64,000 bases of DNA from Litchfieldella qijiaojingensis (GCF_014651875.1 NZ_BMXS01000001.1:62001-126000), one strand, 5' to 3'. Numbered from the stretch's first letter, positions 1 through 8,107 are shown. Notes: generated from the letters alone by a model not told the origin. Made by a program: numbers and translations.

Positions 1-84
1 GATGCTTGTGGCGTGGCGGTGGACTGGGAGGAATCGGACGTGCTGCGGGTCATGACGAGTCCTGTCGAAAGCGGCGGGAAATGA
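1..84 (+). CDS. C-terminal end of an unidentified protein (cut by window edge)
   Basis: An open frame enters from the left edge and stops with TGA at 82-84, leaving 27 residues that end in VESGGK. It is too short to assign to a family. In related gammaproteobacteria the perM-hda pair often follows purine-synthesis genes or a DUF2066 gene, but nothing in these residues decides between them. About 120 bp separates it from the next start. Confidence 0.45.
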   Translation, partial: DACGVAVDWEESDVLRVMTSPVESGGK

Positions 85-205
85 GGTAATCGAGGCATCG
101 ATTGTAACATCACCGGGCAAAGCCCGCATCGCTGACATAGGGCAACGAACCAGCCGACAGGACGAGGCATGCATGATGCGAGATGAAGACGAGGGAGACA
201 GCGTG

Positions 206-1282
206 ATGCGCAGATATTGGTGGATATTGGCCGCCGGAGTGGGGTTGGTATGGTTGTTGTTCCAGTTGGAGTCGATGCTGATGCCGTTCTTTGCCGGCAT
301 GATCATCGCCTATCTGGGCGATCCGCTGGCCGATCGCTTCGAGGCCTGGGGGGCGTCGCGCCCCTTGGCCGCCAGCGGCGTGTTCCTGCTGTTATTGCTG
401 ATCGTTTCCCTGGCGTTGCTGATCCTGATTCCCTTGCTGATCCATCAGTTGCGCCAGCTCAGCCAGGTGGTGCCGAATGTCTTTGCGTGGGTGCAGACCG
501 TTTTGGCGCCGCAATTGCAGGAGTGGACCGGCTATGATGTGACCCCTGAATTGGGGGGTATCCAGAGCGTGCTGGCAGAGCATTGGCAGCAGGCTGGCGG
601 TACCGCCGCGCAGGTGCTGACGAGGGTTGGGCGCTCGGGGGTGGCCTTCATCGGTTGGATCACTTATGTTGCATTGATCCCGGTGGTGGCGTTCTATCTG
701 CTGCTCGACTGGGACCGGTTGATCGAGAATATCCGCAATCTGCTGCCGCGCCCGTGGGAGCCCGATGCGTCACGATTGGCGAAGCGTTGCGACGAAGTGT
801 TGGCGGCGTTTCTGCGCGGCCAGTTGCTGGTCATGCTGTGCTTGGGGCTGATTTATGCCTTGGGGTTGACGCTATTGGGAGTTCGTTTCGGGCTGTTGAT
901 CGGTTTGATGTCGGGATTGGCCAGTATCGTCCCGTTCCTGGGATTCATCGTCGGCATCAGTGTGGCCCTGATCGTGGCATTCTTCCAGGAAGGCAGCTGG
1001 CTGATCCTGTTGGGCGTCGTCGCGGTGTTCGGATTGGGTCAGGTGGTCGAGAGCGTGGTGTTGCAACCCAAGCTGCTGGGCGACAAGATCGGCCTGCACC
1101 CTGTGGCGGTGATTTTCGCCGTGCTGGCTGGGGGCAACCTGTTTGGCTTCACTGGTGTCTTGCTGGCGTTACCGGCGGCGGCGGTGATCATGGTATTATT
1201 GCGCGAACTCAACGAACGCTATAAAAACAGCACCTTATACGATGCCGCTCGCGACGGCAGCCGAGACGAGGAGTCCCAATGA
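206..1282 (+). CDS. AI-2E family transporter (PerM/UPF0118 type)
   Basis: This is a 358-residue polytopic inner-membrane protein of the AI-2E/PerM family. Hydrophobic segments lie at both ends, and the family-typical glycine-rich block (SGLASIVPFLGFIVG) lies past the middle. The C-terminal part has the conserved QPKLLGDKIGLHP motif. The transported substrate is unproven for most members; Na+/H+ exchange has been reported for some. I chose the ATG at 206 because GGGAGA lies just upstream; an in-frame ATG at 173 would add 11 polar residues. The stop overlaps the hda start by 4 bp (ATGA), so the two genes are probably translationally coupled. Confidence 0.85.
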   Translation: MRRYWWILAAGVGLVWLLFQLESMLMPFFAGMIIAYLGDPLADRFEAWGASRPLAASGVFLLLLLIVSLALLILIPLLIHQLRQLSQVVPNVFAWVQTVLAPQLQEWTGYDVTPELGGIQSVLAEHWQQAGGTAAQVLTRVGRSGVAFIGWITYVALIPVVAFYLLLDWDRLIENIRNLLPRPWEPDASRLAKRCDEVLAAFLRGQLLVMLCLGLIYALGLTLLGVRFGLLIGLMSGLASIVPFLGFIVGISVALIVAFFQEGSWLILLGVVAVFGLGQVVESVVLQPKLLGDKIGLHPVAVIFAVLAGGNLFGFTGVLLALPAAAVIMVLLRELNERYKNSTLYDAARDGSRDEESQ

Positions 1283-1980
1283 GCCCCGGGCCTGCGCAGC
1301 TTCCGCTCGGCGTGGGCTTGCGCGATGACGCGACCTTCGCCAACTACCTGCCGAGTGGCAACGCCACCCTGGTGGATCGGATGCGGGCACAGCTCGACGA
1401 AGCGGGCGAACCCTTTTTGTTCCTGTGGGGCGGCGAAGGTGTCGGTCGCAGCCACCTATTGCAAGCGGCCTGCCATGAGGCCAGCGACCGCGACAAGCGT
1501 GCTCTCTATCTCCCCTTGGCTGAGCTCGGCCATTTCCCGCCTCACATGCTCGAGGACATCGAGCGCCTCGACTTGGTAGCCATCGACGATCTCGAGTGCG
1601 TATTGGGTCGTAAGCGCTGGGAAGAGGCGCTGTTTCATTGCTTCAACCGCCTGCGCGATGCCGACAAGCGACTGGTGATTGCAGCCAGTGCCGCGCCTCG
1701 GCAGCTCGATATCCGGCTGGCCGATCTTGCCTCGCGGCTGACTTGGGGGATGACTTTCCATGTCAGGCCGCTCGACGATGATGGTCGAGCCGACGCGCTC
1801 AAATTGCGGGCGCAGGTGCGTGGCATGCAGCTTCCCGATGAGGTGGTCCGTTATATTCTGCATCGTGGGCCACGGCGATTGGGAGAACTGTTCGAGGCGC
1901 TGGAAACGCTGGACCGTGCTTCGCTTTCCGCCAAACGCAAGCTGACGATTCCATTCGTCAAGCAGGCCCTTGGCTGGTGA
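1279..1980 (+). CDS. hda: DnaA regulatory inactivator Hda
   Basis: Hda is a 233-residue AAA+ DnaA homologue. With the DNA-loaded beta clamp it stimulates ATP hydrolysis by DnaA and so prevents re-initiation of replication. The start has a short hydrophobic, clamp-binding-like stretch (AQLPLGVGL), then a P-loop in the Hda form (GGEGVGRSH, Arg instead of Lys) and a Walker B-like LVAIDDLE. The C-terminal lid follows, without the DnaA DNA-binding domain. Length fits the family. It overlaps the upstream permease gene by 4 bp, an arrangement common in gammaproteobacteria. Confidence 0.92.
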   Translation: MSPGPAQLPLGVGLRDDATFANYLPSGNATLVDRMRAQLDEAGEPFLFLWGGEGVGRSHLLQAACHEASDRDKRALYLPLAELGHFPPHMLEDIERLDLVAIDDLECVLGRKRWEEALFHCFNRLRDADKRLVIAASAAPRQLDIRLADLASRLTWGMTFHVRPLDDDGRADALKLRAQVRGMQLPDEVVRYILHRGPRRLGELFEALETLDRASLSAKRKLTIPFVKQALGW

Positions 1981-1989
1981 GGAGTCGAC

Positions 1990-2856
1990 TCACTTGTTGC
2001 AGAGTTCCTCAGTGGTGTACTTGAAGGAGTTCAGGATGTCGTCCTGAGTGAAGCCGTGCTTGCTGAGCGTCTGCTCCCAGTCAGGGGTATTCTTGTAGCT
2101 GGCCAGTTCCCGGTTGACCGCATCGCGCAGTGACTCGGCTCCTTTTGGGAAGGTGAAGCCACCCCAGCTACGGACTTCTTCGCCATCGATCACGGGATCG
2201 ACGAAACTGAGTGCCACTTCCACTCGTTGGTCCTGATTTTCCAGCTCGGTAACGGTCAAACCGGTGGCGGCATAGGCGTCGGCACGTCCGCTGACGATTG
2301 CGTCGATGGCATCCGTGTTGTTCTCGATGACCACCATTCGCGACTCGGGAACTCCCAGTGCCTGAAGGATTTCGCGTTGGTCGGCACCATCGAGAACCGC
2401 GACCGTAATATCGTCGCGCTCGGCGAAATCGTTGTAGGCATTGATCTCCTGCGGATTGCTTGCCTTAACCAAGAGCCCCTCACCGTAGGAAGTGGTCGGT
2501 TCGGAGTAAATCATCTGTCGACAGCGCTCGGGCAGGATGGCCATTTCAGCGGCGGTCATGTCGAAGCGACCTTCCTGCAAGCCAGAAATCAAGTCACCGA
2601 ACGTTGTCGCTACCCACTCTATCTCGCCGATTTCCAGTGCTTCGATGATCGGCTTTGCCACCTCCGGGCCTGCACCCTTGGCTTCACCATTGTCGTCCAG
2701 ATAACCATACGGCACCTCGTTGGCCACCGCGATGCGAATACTGCCTTGGTCCTGGAGTTCCTCCAGGGTCGCCGCGTGCGCGGTGGCAACGAACAACCAG
2801 GAAATTGCCACGGCAATGATCGGCGCCATCATCCGTCGCTTGGTGTCATGTTGCAT
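1990..2856 (-). CDS. ehuB: EhuB-like ectoine/hydroxyectoine ABC transporter substrate-binding protein
   Basis: This is a periplasmic solute-binding protein of the amino-acid (SBP_bac_3) family, 288 residues with a Sec signal peptide ending near ATAHAAT. The pattern IRIAVANEVPYGY, a PERC motif and a C terminus ending TTEELCNK resemble EhuB, which binds ectoine and hydroxyectoine. Start 2856 has GGGAGA upstream; an ORF extension to 2892 lacks this. No EhuC, EhuD or EhuA partner lies in the window, so it is an orphan here. Ectoine specificity is inferred from family resemblance and host type; another amino acid remains possible. Confidence 0.7.
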   Translation of the reverse strand: MQHDTKRRMMAPIIAVAISWLFVATAHAATLEELQDQGSIRIAVANEVPYGYLDDNGEAKGAGPEVAKPIIEALEIGEIEWVATTFGDLISGLQEGRFDMTAAEMAILPERCRQMIYSEPTTSYGEGLLVKASNPQEINAYNDFAERDDITVAVLDGADQREILQALGVPESRMVVIENNTDAIDAIVSGRADAYAATGLTVTELENQDQRVEVALSFVDPVIDGEEVRSWGGFTFPKGAESLRDAVNRELASYKNTPDWEQTLSKHGFTQDDILNSFKYTTEELCNK

Positions 2857-2896
2857 CGATTGAGTCTCCCTTGCCTTGATGGGCCTGGCCATTTAG

Positions 2897-3052
2897 GGAA
2901 ACACTGAATAAATGCCTGCGTGGATCAATCGCTGCGTTGCGCGGTGCCGAAGCGTCGGACCGGCGGACCCTCACATATACCCCATATGCTCCGGTTCCTG
3001 TGCTCCGGGCGCCTTGCGCTAGATCCTACTCGTCGATTTATTCAGCGCTTCC
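2897..3052. repeat. MITE-like palindromic element, family A copy 1
   Basis: This 156-bp non-coding element begins GGAAACACTGAATAAAT and ends with the near inverse ATTTATTCAGCGCTTCC. It is flanked on both sides by TTAG (2893-2896 and 3053-3056), consistent with a 4-bp target-site duplication. The interior shares blocks with the copy at 7454-7595, including CTCACATATACCCCATATGC. It has no coding capacity. I interpret it as a MITE mobilised by an absent transposase that makes 4-bp YTAR-like duplications, perhaps IS5-type. Confidence 0.8.
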
Positions 3053-3127
3053 TTAGCCCGCATCGACTTTTCTTCATGGCCTAAACATAGGTGCCCGGAC
3101 AAGAGCTTGCCAACATGGCCTTCCGAC

Positions 3128-3553
3128 TCAACCGACGTCTCCATTCAGTGTGGCGATCAATCGGCGCTCACCTCCATGGTCGCGATGTTCTCCCAACCAG
3201 ATCCCTTGCCAGGTGCCCAATGCCAGGCGGCCCTCTCTGACCGCAAGGGTCAGTTGGGTGCCGAACAGGCTGGCCGCGACATGGGCAGGCATGTCGTCCG
3301 GTCCCTCCAGAGTGTGGCGGAAGTAGGGCAGATCTCCAGGAACCAGGCGGCGAATGAAGGCATCCATGTCGTGGCGAACGTCCGGATCGGCGTTCTCGTT
3401 CAACGTCAACGATGCCGAGGTGTGCAGCAGTTGCAGGTGTAGCAATCCCACCTTCAGCTCGGCCAGACGTGGCAAGGCATCGATGATCTCCGCGGTGATC
3501 AGGTGAAAGCCCCGCGAACGTGGCGAGAGGCGAATTTGATATTGGTCCCACAT
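3128..3553 (-). CDS. YjbQ/UPF0047 family protein (secondary thiamine-phosphate synthase-like)
   Basis: This is a 141-residue YjbQ-fold protein. Family landmarks are [11 protein letters not shown], then [27 protein letters not shown] with its His and Asp/Asn cluster, and a C-terminal [13 protein letters not shown] motif. Some members show weak thiamine-phosphate synthase activity; the physiological role is unsettled. The ATG at 3553 follows AGGA at a suitable distance, so the 10 residues upstream in frame are excluded. It stands alone, downstream of the lipoprotein gene on the same strand. Confidence 0.85.
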   Translation of the reverse strand: MWDQYQIRLSPRSRGFHLITAEIIDALPRLAELKVGLLHLQLLHTSASLTLNENADPDVRHDMDAFIRRLVPGDLPYFRHTLEGPDDMPAHVAASLFGTQLTLAVREGRLALGTWQGIWLGEHRDHGGERRLIATLNGDVG

Positions 3554-3596
3554 GACTCGGTCCTGATCAAAGCAATGTGGCATGTGGCCGTTGCAG

Positions 3597-4175
3597 TCAG
3601 CGACTCAACGTCACCTGCGCGGTCTGTCCCGCGCCGACATGCACTTGGTGAATGATGATGGGGCTGCGCCCATTGGAGCCCGGCAGCCGAACGCTGCCTG
3701 CGACATAATAGTCGCCGGCCGGCAAGCCATTGGCAGTGAAATAGCCTTGGCTATCGGTTCGGGCCTGGTGGGTATATTCCCGAGCCCGCGGGTCGGCGGG
3801 CTCGATGGCCTTGCCGGCCAGTGCCGTTTCGGCGGCTTCGGCCGAATAGGTGGTCACCGGGGCGATGGAAATGACCTCATTGACTCCATGGATCCGGTTG
3901 CCACCTGGCGTCGTGTAGTACAGCCGACCGCGGATCGTGGCGTTGCCGTGCTTGGCCAGCGCCGCGTATTCGTGCTCCGGGAAAGCCACCTGACGGGCGA
4001 CTCGTCCCGGGGGAGGCGATGGCCGGGTTTGCGGTTCGACAGCCTGAGGCGCGTCGCGATCGGCGCTTCTATCGATAATTTCGATGCGTTGCGGAGCCCT
4101 GTCAACGCCGGGTCCCATGACCTGGCAGCCGGCCAGTATGATTGCGATCGCTAGTAGGGTTAAGCAACTGCGCAT
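3597..4175 (-). CDS. Putative outer-membrane or periplasmic lipoprotein
   Basis: This 192-residue protein starts at an ATG preceded by AGGGGGA. It has a lipoprotein signal peptide with lipobox LAGC (Cys about residue 17), then a proline-rich low-complexity linker to about residue 60. The C-terminal part contains [19 protein letters not shown], typical of carboxypeptidase-regulatory-like or transthyretin-like beta-sandwich repeats. I do not recognise a named family. The in-frame extension upstream to 4595 is antisense to the nnrU region and is not real. Confidence 0.75.
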   Translation of the reverse strand: MRSCLTLLAIAIILAGCQVMGPGVDRAPQRIEIIDRSADRDAPQAVEPQTRPSPPPGRVARQVAFPEHEYAALAKHGNATIRGRLYYTTPGGNRIHGVNEVISIAPVTTYSAEAAETALAGKAIEPADPRAREYTHQARTDSQGYFTANGLPAGDYYVAGSVRLPGSNGRSPIIIHQVHVGAGQTAQVTLSR

Positions 4176-4228
4176 GATTCCCCCTGGCGTAGCCCTCTTT
4201 GCTTCCACGTATCGTACCCCGTCAGATC

Positions 4229-4807
4229 CTAGCCCAGGGCCGGTACTCCGATAACCCGAACATGCAACTGGAAAGCGAACAGGAAATACAGGGCCAGTCC
4301 CACCAGCACGGCGATGACGTCTCCCCGGAAACGAGCCGCGACGGGTGCCCCTCCGCTCGTGCGATTGCGACGTCGGGCGGCGCGAAAGGCGATAAGCGAC
4401 CAGACCAGAAACGCACCGAAGAACAGTATATCGCCTAGGTGGCCGTTGACCAGCAGGTGCCCGAGTGCCCATAGGGCTACGCTGAGCAGCATCGGATGCC
4501 CCAGGACGCTGCGAATATGGCTGGCTGGACTGTAGGTGGCGACCAGCAGGATGAAGGCGGGGATCATCAGCAGCGCCACCAGGTGTTGGGTCCACATCGG
4601 GGGCATCCAGATATCGATGGGTTCCTGGCGGGCCAGGCCGTACCCGTAGATGGCCAACCCTAGGCCGATGATGGAAATCAGTGAATAGAGGAGCTTCCAG
4701 GCAAGTACGCCAAAGCGTTCGATCTGTAATTGGCGCCAGTCATCGGCAACGATGCGCACGGAGTGCATCCCCAAAAACAGCAACAGGCCGAGAAGCATTA
4801 CTGCCAT
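4229..4807 (-). CDS. nnrU: NnrU family membrane protein
   Basis: This 192-residue integral membrane protein has about six hydrophobic segments. It shows the NnrU landmarks GMHSVRI near the N terminus and ATYSPASHIRSVLGHPM with LLVNGHLGDILFFG in the middle. NnrU was first linked to nitrite and nitric oxide reduction in denitrifiers and is related to NnrS-region proteins; its biochemical role is unknown. It is divergent from the FNR/ANR gene that starts at 5026, which fits an oxygen-responsive nitrogen-oxide context, but no denitrification enzyme is in the window. Confidence 0.85.
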   Translation of the reverse strand: MAVMLLGLLLFLGMHSVRIVADDWRQLQIERFGVLAWKLLYSLISIIGLGLAIYGYGLARQEPIDIWMPPMWTQHLVALLMIPAFILLVATYSPASHIRSVLGHPMLLSVALWALGHLLVNGHLGDILFFGAFLVWSLIAFRAARRRNRTSGGAPVAARFRGDVIAVLVGLALYFLFAFQLHVRVIGVPALG

Positions 4808-5025
4808 GGTGGTGAAGTCCCTTTTCGGTCGGCCGGTGGCCGAGTGGATCGGCAGAGCAAGTCTAGCCCAATTTCGGGGCCCCTTTTATCGGGTTGTCAC
4901 GGTCGCGAATGAGTCCCGTCGCGCAAACAATGAGTTAAGGCGTGGAAGCATGGGAGAAATGGCACTGTGGCCGTCACGACTTTCGTCCATACTCAAAAGA
5001 AGGTCGCAACCGAGAGGGGATAGTC

Positions 5026-5781
5026 ATGACGAGTCCCAGCAATGTGTTGCGCTTCATCAGCCAACATGATGTCGATTGTCGAGCCTGTCACTTGAGTTCC
5101 CTTTGTCTGCCTCAAGGGCTCTCGATGGAGGATATCGCCGAACTCAATGACATCGCCCAGCCTCTGGCGACATTAAGGAAACGCGAAGCCCTGTTTCTTC
5201 AGGGCATGCCATTCACCAGCCTGTTCGTAGTGCGTTCGGGCAGCCTCAAGCAAGTCACTACGACGGAGACCGACGAATACCTGGTGACGTCTTTCTTTCT
5301 GCCGGGGGAACTGATCGGTCTCGACGCCATCGCCGAGAGACGCTATCCAGGCAGCGTCGTTGCACTGGAGACCGCGACGGTATGCGAGTTGCCGTTCGAC
5401 CGGCTCGACGAACTCAGCTCCCGTGTGCCCGAGTTGCGCGAACGCCTCTATTACAGTTTGAGCCAGGAAGTGCACAACGAGCGCCTATTGCTGCGCCTGT
5501 TGCTGCGCAGAACCGCCGATGTGCGTCTGGCCTGCTTCTTCGTCGCCATGTCGGAGCGCTTCCGACGTCGCGGCTATTCGCCTTACCGCTTCCGACTGGC
5601 GATGGCGCGCGGTGAGATAGGCAATTACCTAGGGCTGACGGTGGAAACCGTCAGCCGTACCTTGGCGCGTTATCAGGAACAGGAGTTGCTGGACATTCGC
5701 GGGCGTGAATTCCAGATCCTTGACCTGGAACGGCTGAAACGCCTGGCCGAGACCAGCGGCCGACGCGGCGTAAGCGACTGA
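5026..5781 (+). CDS. FNR/ANR-type oxygen-sensing transcriptional regulator
   Basis: This is a 251-residue Crp/Fnr regulator expected to carry an oxygen-labile [4Fe-4S] cluster. Three N-terminal cysteines (C18, C21, C27, spacing C-X2-C-X5-C) plus C120 in TATVCELPF match the four ligands of E. coli FNR. A cyclic-nucleotide-like beta-roll, a long dimer helix and a C-terminal helix-turn-helix follow. The HTH carries ETVSR, the E-SR contact set for TTGAT-type boxes. Start 5026 follows GAGAGGGGA; 28 in-frame upstream residues are rejected. A ligand-less paralogue lies at 6757-7452. Confidence 0.9.
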   Translation: MTSPSNVLRFISQHDVDCRACHLSSLCLPQGLSMEDIAELNDIAQPLATLRKREALFLQGMPFTSLFVVRSGSLKQVTTTETDEYLVTSFFLPGELIGLDAIAERRYPGSVVALETATVCELPFDRLDELSSRVPELRERLYYSLSQEVHNERLLLRLLLRRTADVRLACFFVAMSERFRRRGYSPYRFRLAMARGEIGNYLGLTVETVSRTLARYQEQELLDIRGREFQILDLERLKRLAETSGRRGVSD

Positions 5782-5863
5782 AAGGGGCTTTTCCGGCAAT
5801 TCTTCAAGGCGCTTGCCGAAACATGGGGGCTCGCTTGCGCCGCTCCAGGGAAGTTGGTTCGGG

Positions 5864-6442
5864 TCATCGCTTCGATGCGAAAGCCATCGGGGACTGGCCG
5901 AAGGCGGAGAGGCTTAGCCACGCCGCTCTTGCCCGGTGGCGGGCTTCTTCAGGCTTGATGTGCTGTTGAACGCCGAGCCCATGCTGTTCCTGACACTCCT
6001 GGAGGACATGGCATTCGGCTTGCTTCTGCCTGACGCAGGCCAGGAACGGTTCATGCAGTTCCGGGGTGGCATTGGTCTCCAGCAGCCAAGCGAAGAAGTG
6101 TCGGGAGTGGTGAGTGGCTTCCAAGGCTTGCTCGAGCACTTGCCTCGCCATGGCATCGTCGACGATGAAGAAGTGGTGTTTGACGTTGGCCAGCAGGTTG
6201 CTTCTGACCTTGTCCGTCATGACGCAGGAGCCGAGCTCCAAGCGCTCGGCCGCACGGCGCAGGGTGTCTAGGCGCTGTTCGCACTCCTTGCCCAGTGCCG
6301 CCATCAGGTGGCTGACATGAGGAGCGTTAGGCAGGAAGCTTAGCGCAAGGCGTCGATAACGATGCATCTCCTGGCTCTCGTGAGTGCTGGCGAGGGTGAG
6401 TTGTTCCTGTGGCAAGAGTGTGAGTGCTGTCAAGTCGATCAT
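5864..6442 (-). CDS. Uncharacterised helical protein, possibly ferritin-like
   Basis: This 192-residue protein has no signal peptide and is predicted all-helical. Residues such as HESQEMHRYRRL, GKECEQRL and EATHHSRHFF give the spaced Glu/His pattern of ferritin-like diiron four-helix bundles. I do not recognise a named family, so the metal-binding idea is inference. Start 6442 (MIDLTALTLLP) is preferred over a 34-residue low-quality extension. It lies between two FNR paralogues, on the opposite strand. A candidate FNR box (6538-6551) stands at about -41.5 relative to a TAGATT -10 element. Confidence 0.6.
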   Translation of the reverse strand: MIDLTALTLLPQEQLTLASTHESQEMHRYRRLALSFLPNAPHVSHLMAALGKECEQRLDTLRRAAERLELGSCVMTDKVRSNLLANVKHHFFIVDDAMARQVLEQALEATHHSRHFFAWLLETNATPELHEPFLACVRQKQAECHVLQECQEQHGLGVQQHIKPEEARHRARAAWLSLSAFGQSPMAFASKR

Positions 6443-6509
6443 GAGTGGTGGTCTCGCTGTCGTTGTCTTCGATGACCAAGGAGCCGGTCCGGTGGCATTA
6501 ACAGGATGC

Positions 6510-6551
6510 AATCTAGGTAGGGACGGCGAAGCCTGCCATGACATGAGTCAA
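6510..6551 (-). promoter_or_regulatory. Candidate FNR class II promoter of the ferritin-like gene
   Basis: Read on the minus strand, TTGACTCATGTCAT (6551-6538) matches 7 of 10 fixed positions of the FNR/ANR box TTGAT-N4-ATCAA. A TAGATT hexamer lies at 6515-6510. The spacing puts the box centre about 41.5 bp upstream of the expected transcription start, the class II activator position. A second weaker box (ATGATAGCCGTCAA, 8 of 10, 6611-6624) lies further up in the same 314-bp interval. The rest of that interval shows nothing else recognisable. Confidence 0.4.
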
Positions 6552-6756
6552 CTTTGCGTGTGGATGTCGTGGTAGGGGTGTGGTTTGGACCAGTGATTCC
6601 GCATTGCAATATGATAGCCGTCAAGTTGCGAGAAGAATGATGTCCACGGAATGCGACATTTCAGGCATGGTGTAGGGCGGTTAGGGGCTCCCGATAAGTG
6701 GGCGCCGATCCCGTGCGCTGAAGACCCCAACAAAACTATTACTATGATGAGATGAA

Positions 6757-7452
6757 GTGTACGCAAATATGAGCTGCCTGACTCTGCCCCTGGGGCTGCC
6801 TCTGGAGGACATTCCCGAGCTCCATGAAAGCCAGATGTTCACGCTGCTGAGGAAAGGCGATGCGCTGTTCAAGCAAGGAATGCCGTTTACCGGCCTGTTT
6901 CTGGTACGTTCCGGCAGCCTCAAGCAGGTCTCGACGACCAGTACCGACGAGTCTCTGGTGACGGCCTATGCGATGCCGGGCGACCTGGTGGGACTCGATG
7001 CCATCGGCCAGAATGCCTACCCGGGCACTACCCTGGCGCTGGAAACCACCACGGTGAGCGTATTGCCGCAGGAGCGGCTCAGTGAGCTTGGTGCGCAACT
7101 TCCCGCGTTGCGCCAGCAGTTGTGCCGTAATTTGAGCCAGGAAGTGCACAACGAGCGCCTGATGCTGCGCCTGTTGTTGCGCAGGACCGCCGAAGCTCGC
7201 CTGGCGTACTTCTTCGTCGCCATGTCGGAGCGTTTCCGGCGCCGGGGTTATTCTCCCTTGCGGTTCCGATTGGCGCTATCGCGCATTGATATCGGCAGTT
7301 ATCTGGGACTGACGGTGGAGACTGTGAGCCGCACCCTGGCACGCTTTCATAAGCAGGAGTTGCTCAGATCCAGTGGACGCGACTTCCATATTCTCGATCT
7401 GGAGGCGCTTTCGAGACTGGCCGAGGCTAGTGGGCGGCGGGGAGGAGCCTAA
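6757..7452 (+). CDS. FNR-like regulator lacking Fe-S ligands
   Basis: This 231-residue Crp/Fnr protein is a close paralogue of the FNR at 5026-5781; they share GMPFTxLFxVRSGSLKQV, NLSQEVHNERL and YLGLTVETVSRTLAR. The N-terminal cysteine motif is absent, only C7 remains, and the fourth ligand is Ser (TTTVSVLPQ). It therefore should not hold the usual cluster. The HTH keeps the E-SR contacts, so it may bind the same sites constitutively or sense something else. The start is GTG 6757 or ATG 6769; an in-frame TGA at 6748 rules out a longer N terminus. Its TAA stop lies inside the target duplication of the following MITE. Confidence 0.85.
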   Translation: MYANMSCLTLPLGLPLEDIPELHESQMFTLLRKGDALFKQGMPFTGLFLVRSGSLKQVSTTSTDESLVTAYAMPGDLVGLDAIGQNAYPGTTLALETTTVSVLPQERLSELGAQLPALRQQLCRNLSQEVHNERLMLRLLLRRTAEARLAYFFVAMSERFRRRGYSPLRFRLALSRIDIGSYLGLTVETVSRTLARFHKQELLRSSGRDFHILDLEALSRLAEASGRRGGA

Positions 7453-7453
7453 G

Positions 7454-7595
7454 GGAAACACTGAATAAATGCCTGCGCTCCTCAATCGCTTCGTTGCGCG
7501 GTGCTCGGAATCCTCACATATACCCCATATGCTCTGGTTCCTGTGCTCCGTGCGCCTTGCGCTTGAGCATGCTCGTCGATTTCTTCAGCGTTTCC
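7454..7595. repeat. MITE-like palindromic element, family A copy 2
   Basis: This 142-bp relative of the element at 2897-3052 has the same GGAAACACTGAATAAAT start and an end reading CAGCGTTTCC. It is flanked by TAAG at 7450-7453 and 7596-7599. The left TAAG includes the stop codon of the FNR paralogue. The shared interior includes CTCACATATACCCCATATGC and GTTCCTGTGCTCCG. It is non-coding. Confidence 0.8.
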
Positions 7596-7617
7596 TAAGA
7601 GATGAAATTGATGCCTG

Positions 7618-7650
7618 ACAAAAACAGGCCGCCGGCTTTCACCGGCGGCC
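7618..7650 (-). terminator. Intrinsic terminator of the phasin gene
   Basis: A perfect 9-bp stem GGCCGCCGG/CCGGCGGCC with a 6-nt loop is followed, in minus-strand reading, by TGTTTTTG. It lies 47 bp downstream of the phasin stop. Confidence 0.8.
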
Positions 7651-7696
7651 TGTGTCTCGTCAGGCGAGGGCTTTCAAGGCCCGGCTGGCGTCAGGC

Positions 7697-8065
7697 TTAC
7701 TTGGTCGCCTGGGTTGTCGCCTTGGAAGCAGCCTTGACATTGTCCTCGACCAGCTTCTGACCTTTCTGAACGAATTCCTGCTGCAGCGCCACGACCTTCT
7801 CGGCGTCACCCTTGAAGCGCTCGCCCAGGTCCTTGGCGGTCTTCTTCTGTTCTTCGACGTAGGCTTGCAGGCCGTCGGCATCCTTGATGTCGAAGAAGGC
7901 ACGTGCCTGCTTCAGGGTAGCGTCGGTGTAAGCCTTGGTGGCTTCGAACTGGGCGCCGATCAGCTTCTCGCTGTAGTCGAGGCTCAGGGCCGCATAGGCG
8001 CGGGCCGGGCCGAAGAAGAAAGTTTCGAATTGCTCGGTGGCTTTCTCGAAATTGACGTTGCTCAT
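7697..8065 (-). CDS. Phasin family protein
   Basis: This 122-residue, helix-rich, soluble protein is of the phasin type. Phasins coat polyhydroxyalkanoate granules and control their number and size. Family features are the amphipathic N-terminal region, FDIKDADGLQAYVEEQKKTAKDL in the centre, and an Ala/Thr/Lys-rich C terminus (KAASKATTQATK). No PHA synthase, depolymerase or PhaR gene lies in the window. It has its own promoter (8121-8149) and terminator, so it is transcribed alone. Confidence 0.88.
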   Translation of the reverse strand: MSNVNFEKATEQFETFFFGPARAYAALSLDYSEKLIGAQFEATKAYTDATLKQARAFFDIKDADGLQAYVEEQKKTAKDLGERFKGDAEKVVALQQEFVQKGQKLVEDNVKAASKATTQATK

Positions 8066-8107
8066 GGTACACCCCCGTAGGTTACTGGATTACGAAGGGT
8101 TTCTGCC

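Noticed and set aside
2227-2907. 226-residue plus-strand ORF opposite ehuB
   Set aside because: It mirrors the ehuB codon pattern, has no recognisable domain and no start signal; typical antisense shadow in GC-rich DNA.
3597-4595. 332-residue version of the lipoprotein
   Set aside because: The added N terminus is antisense to nnrU and Arg/Pro-rich; the Shine-Dalgarno and lipobox fix the start at 4175.
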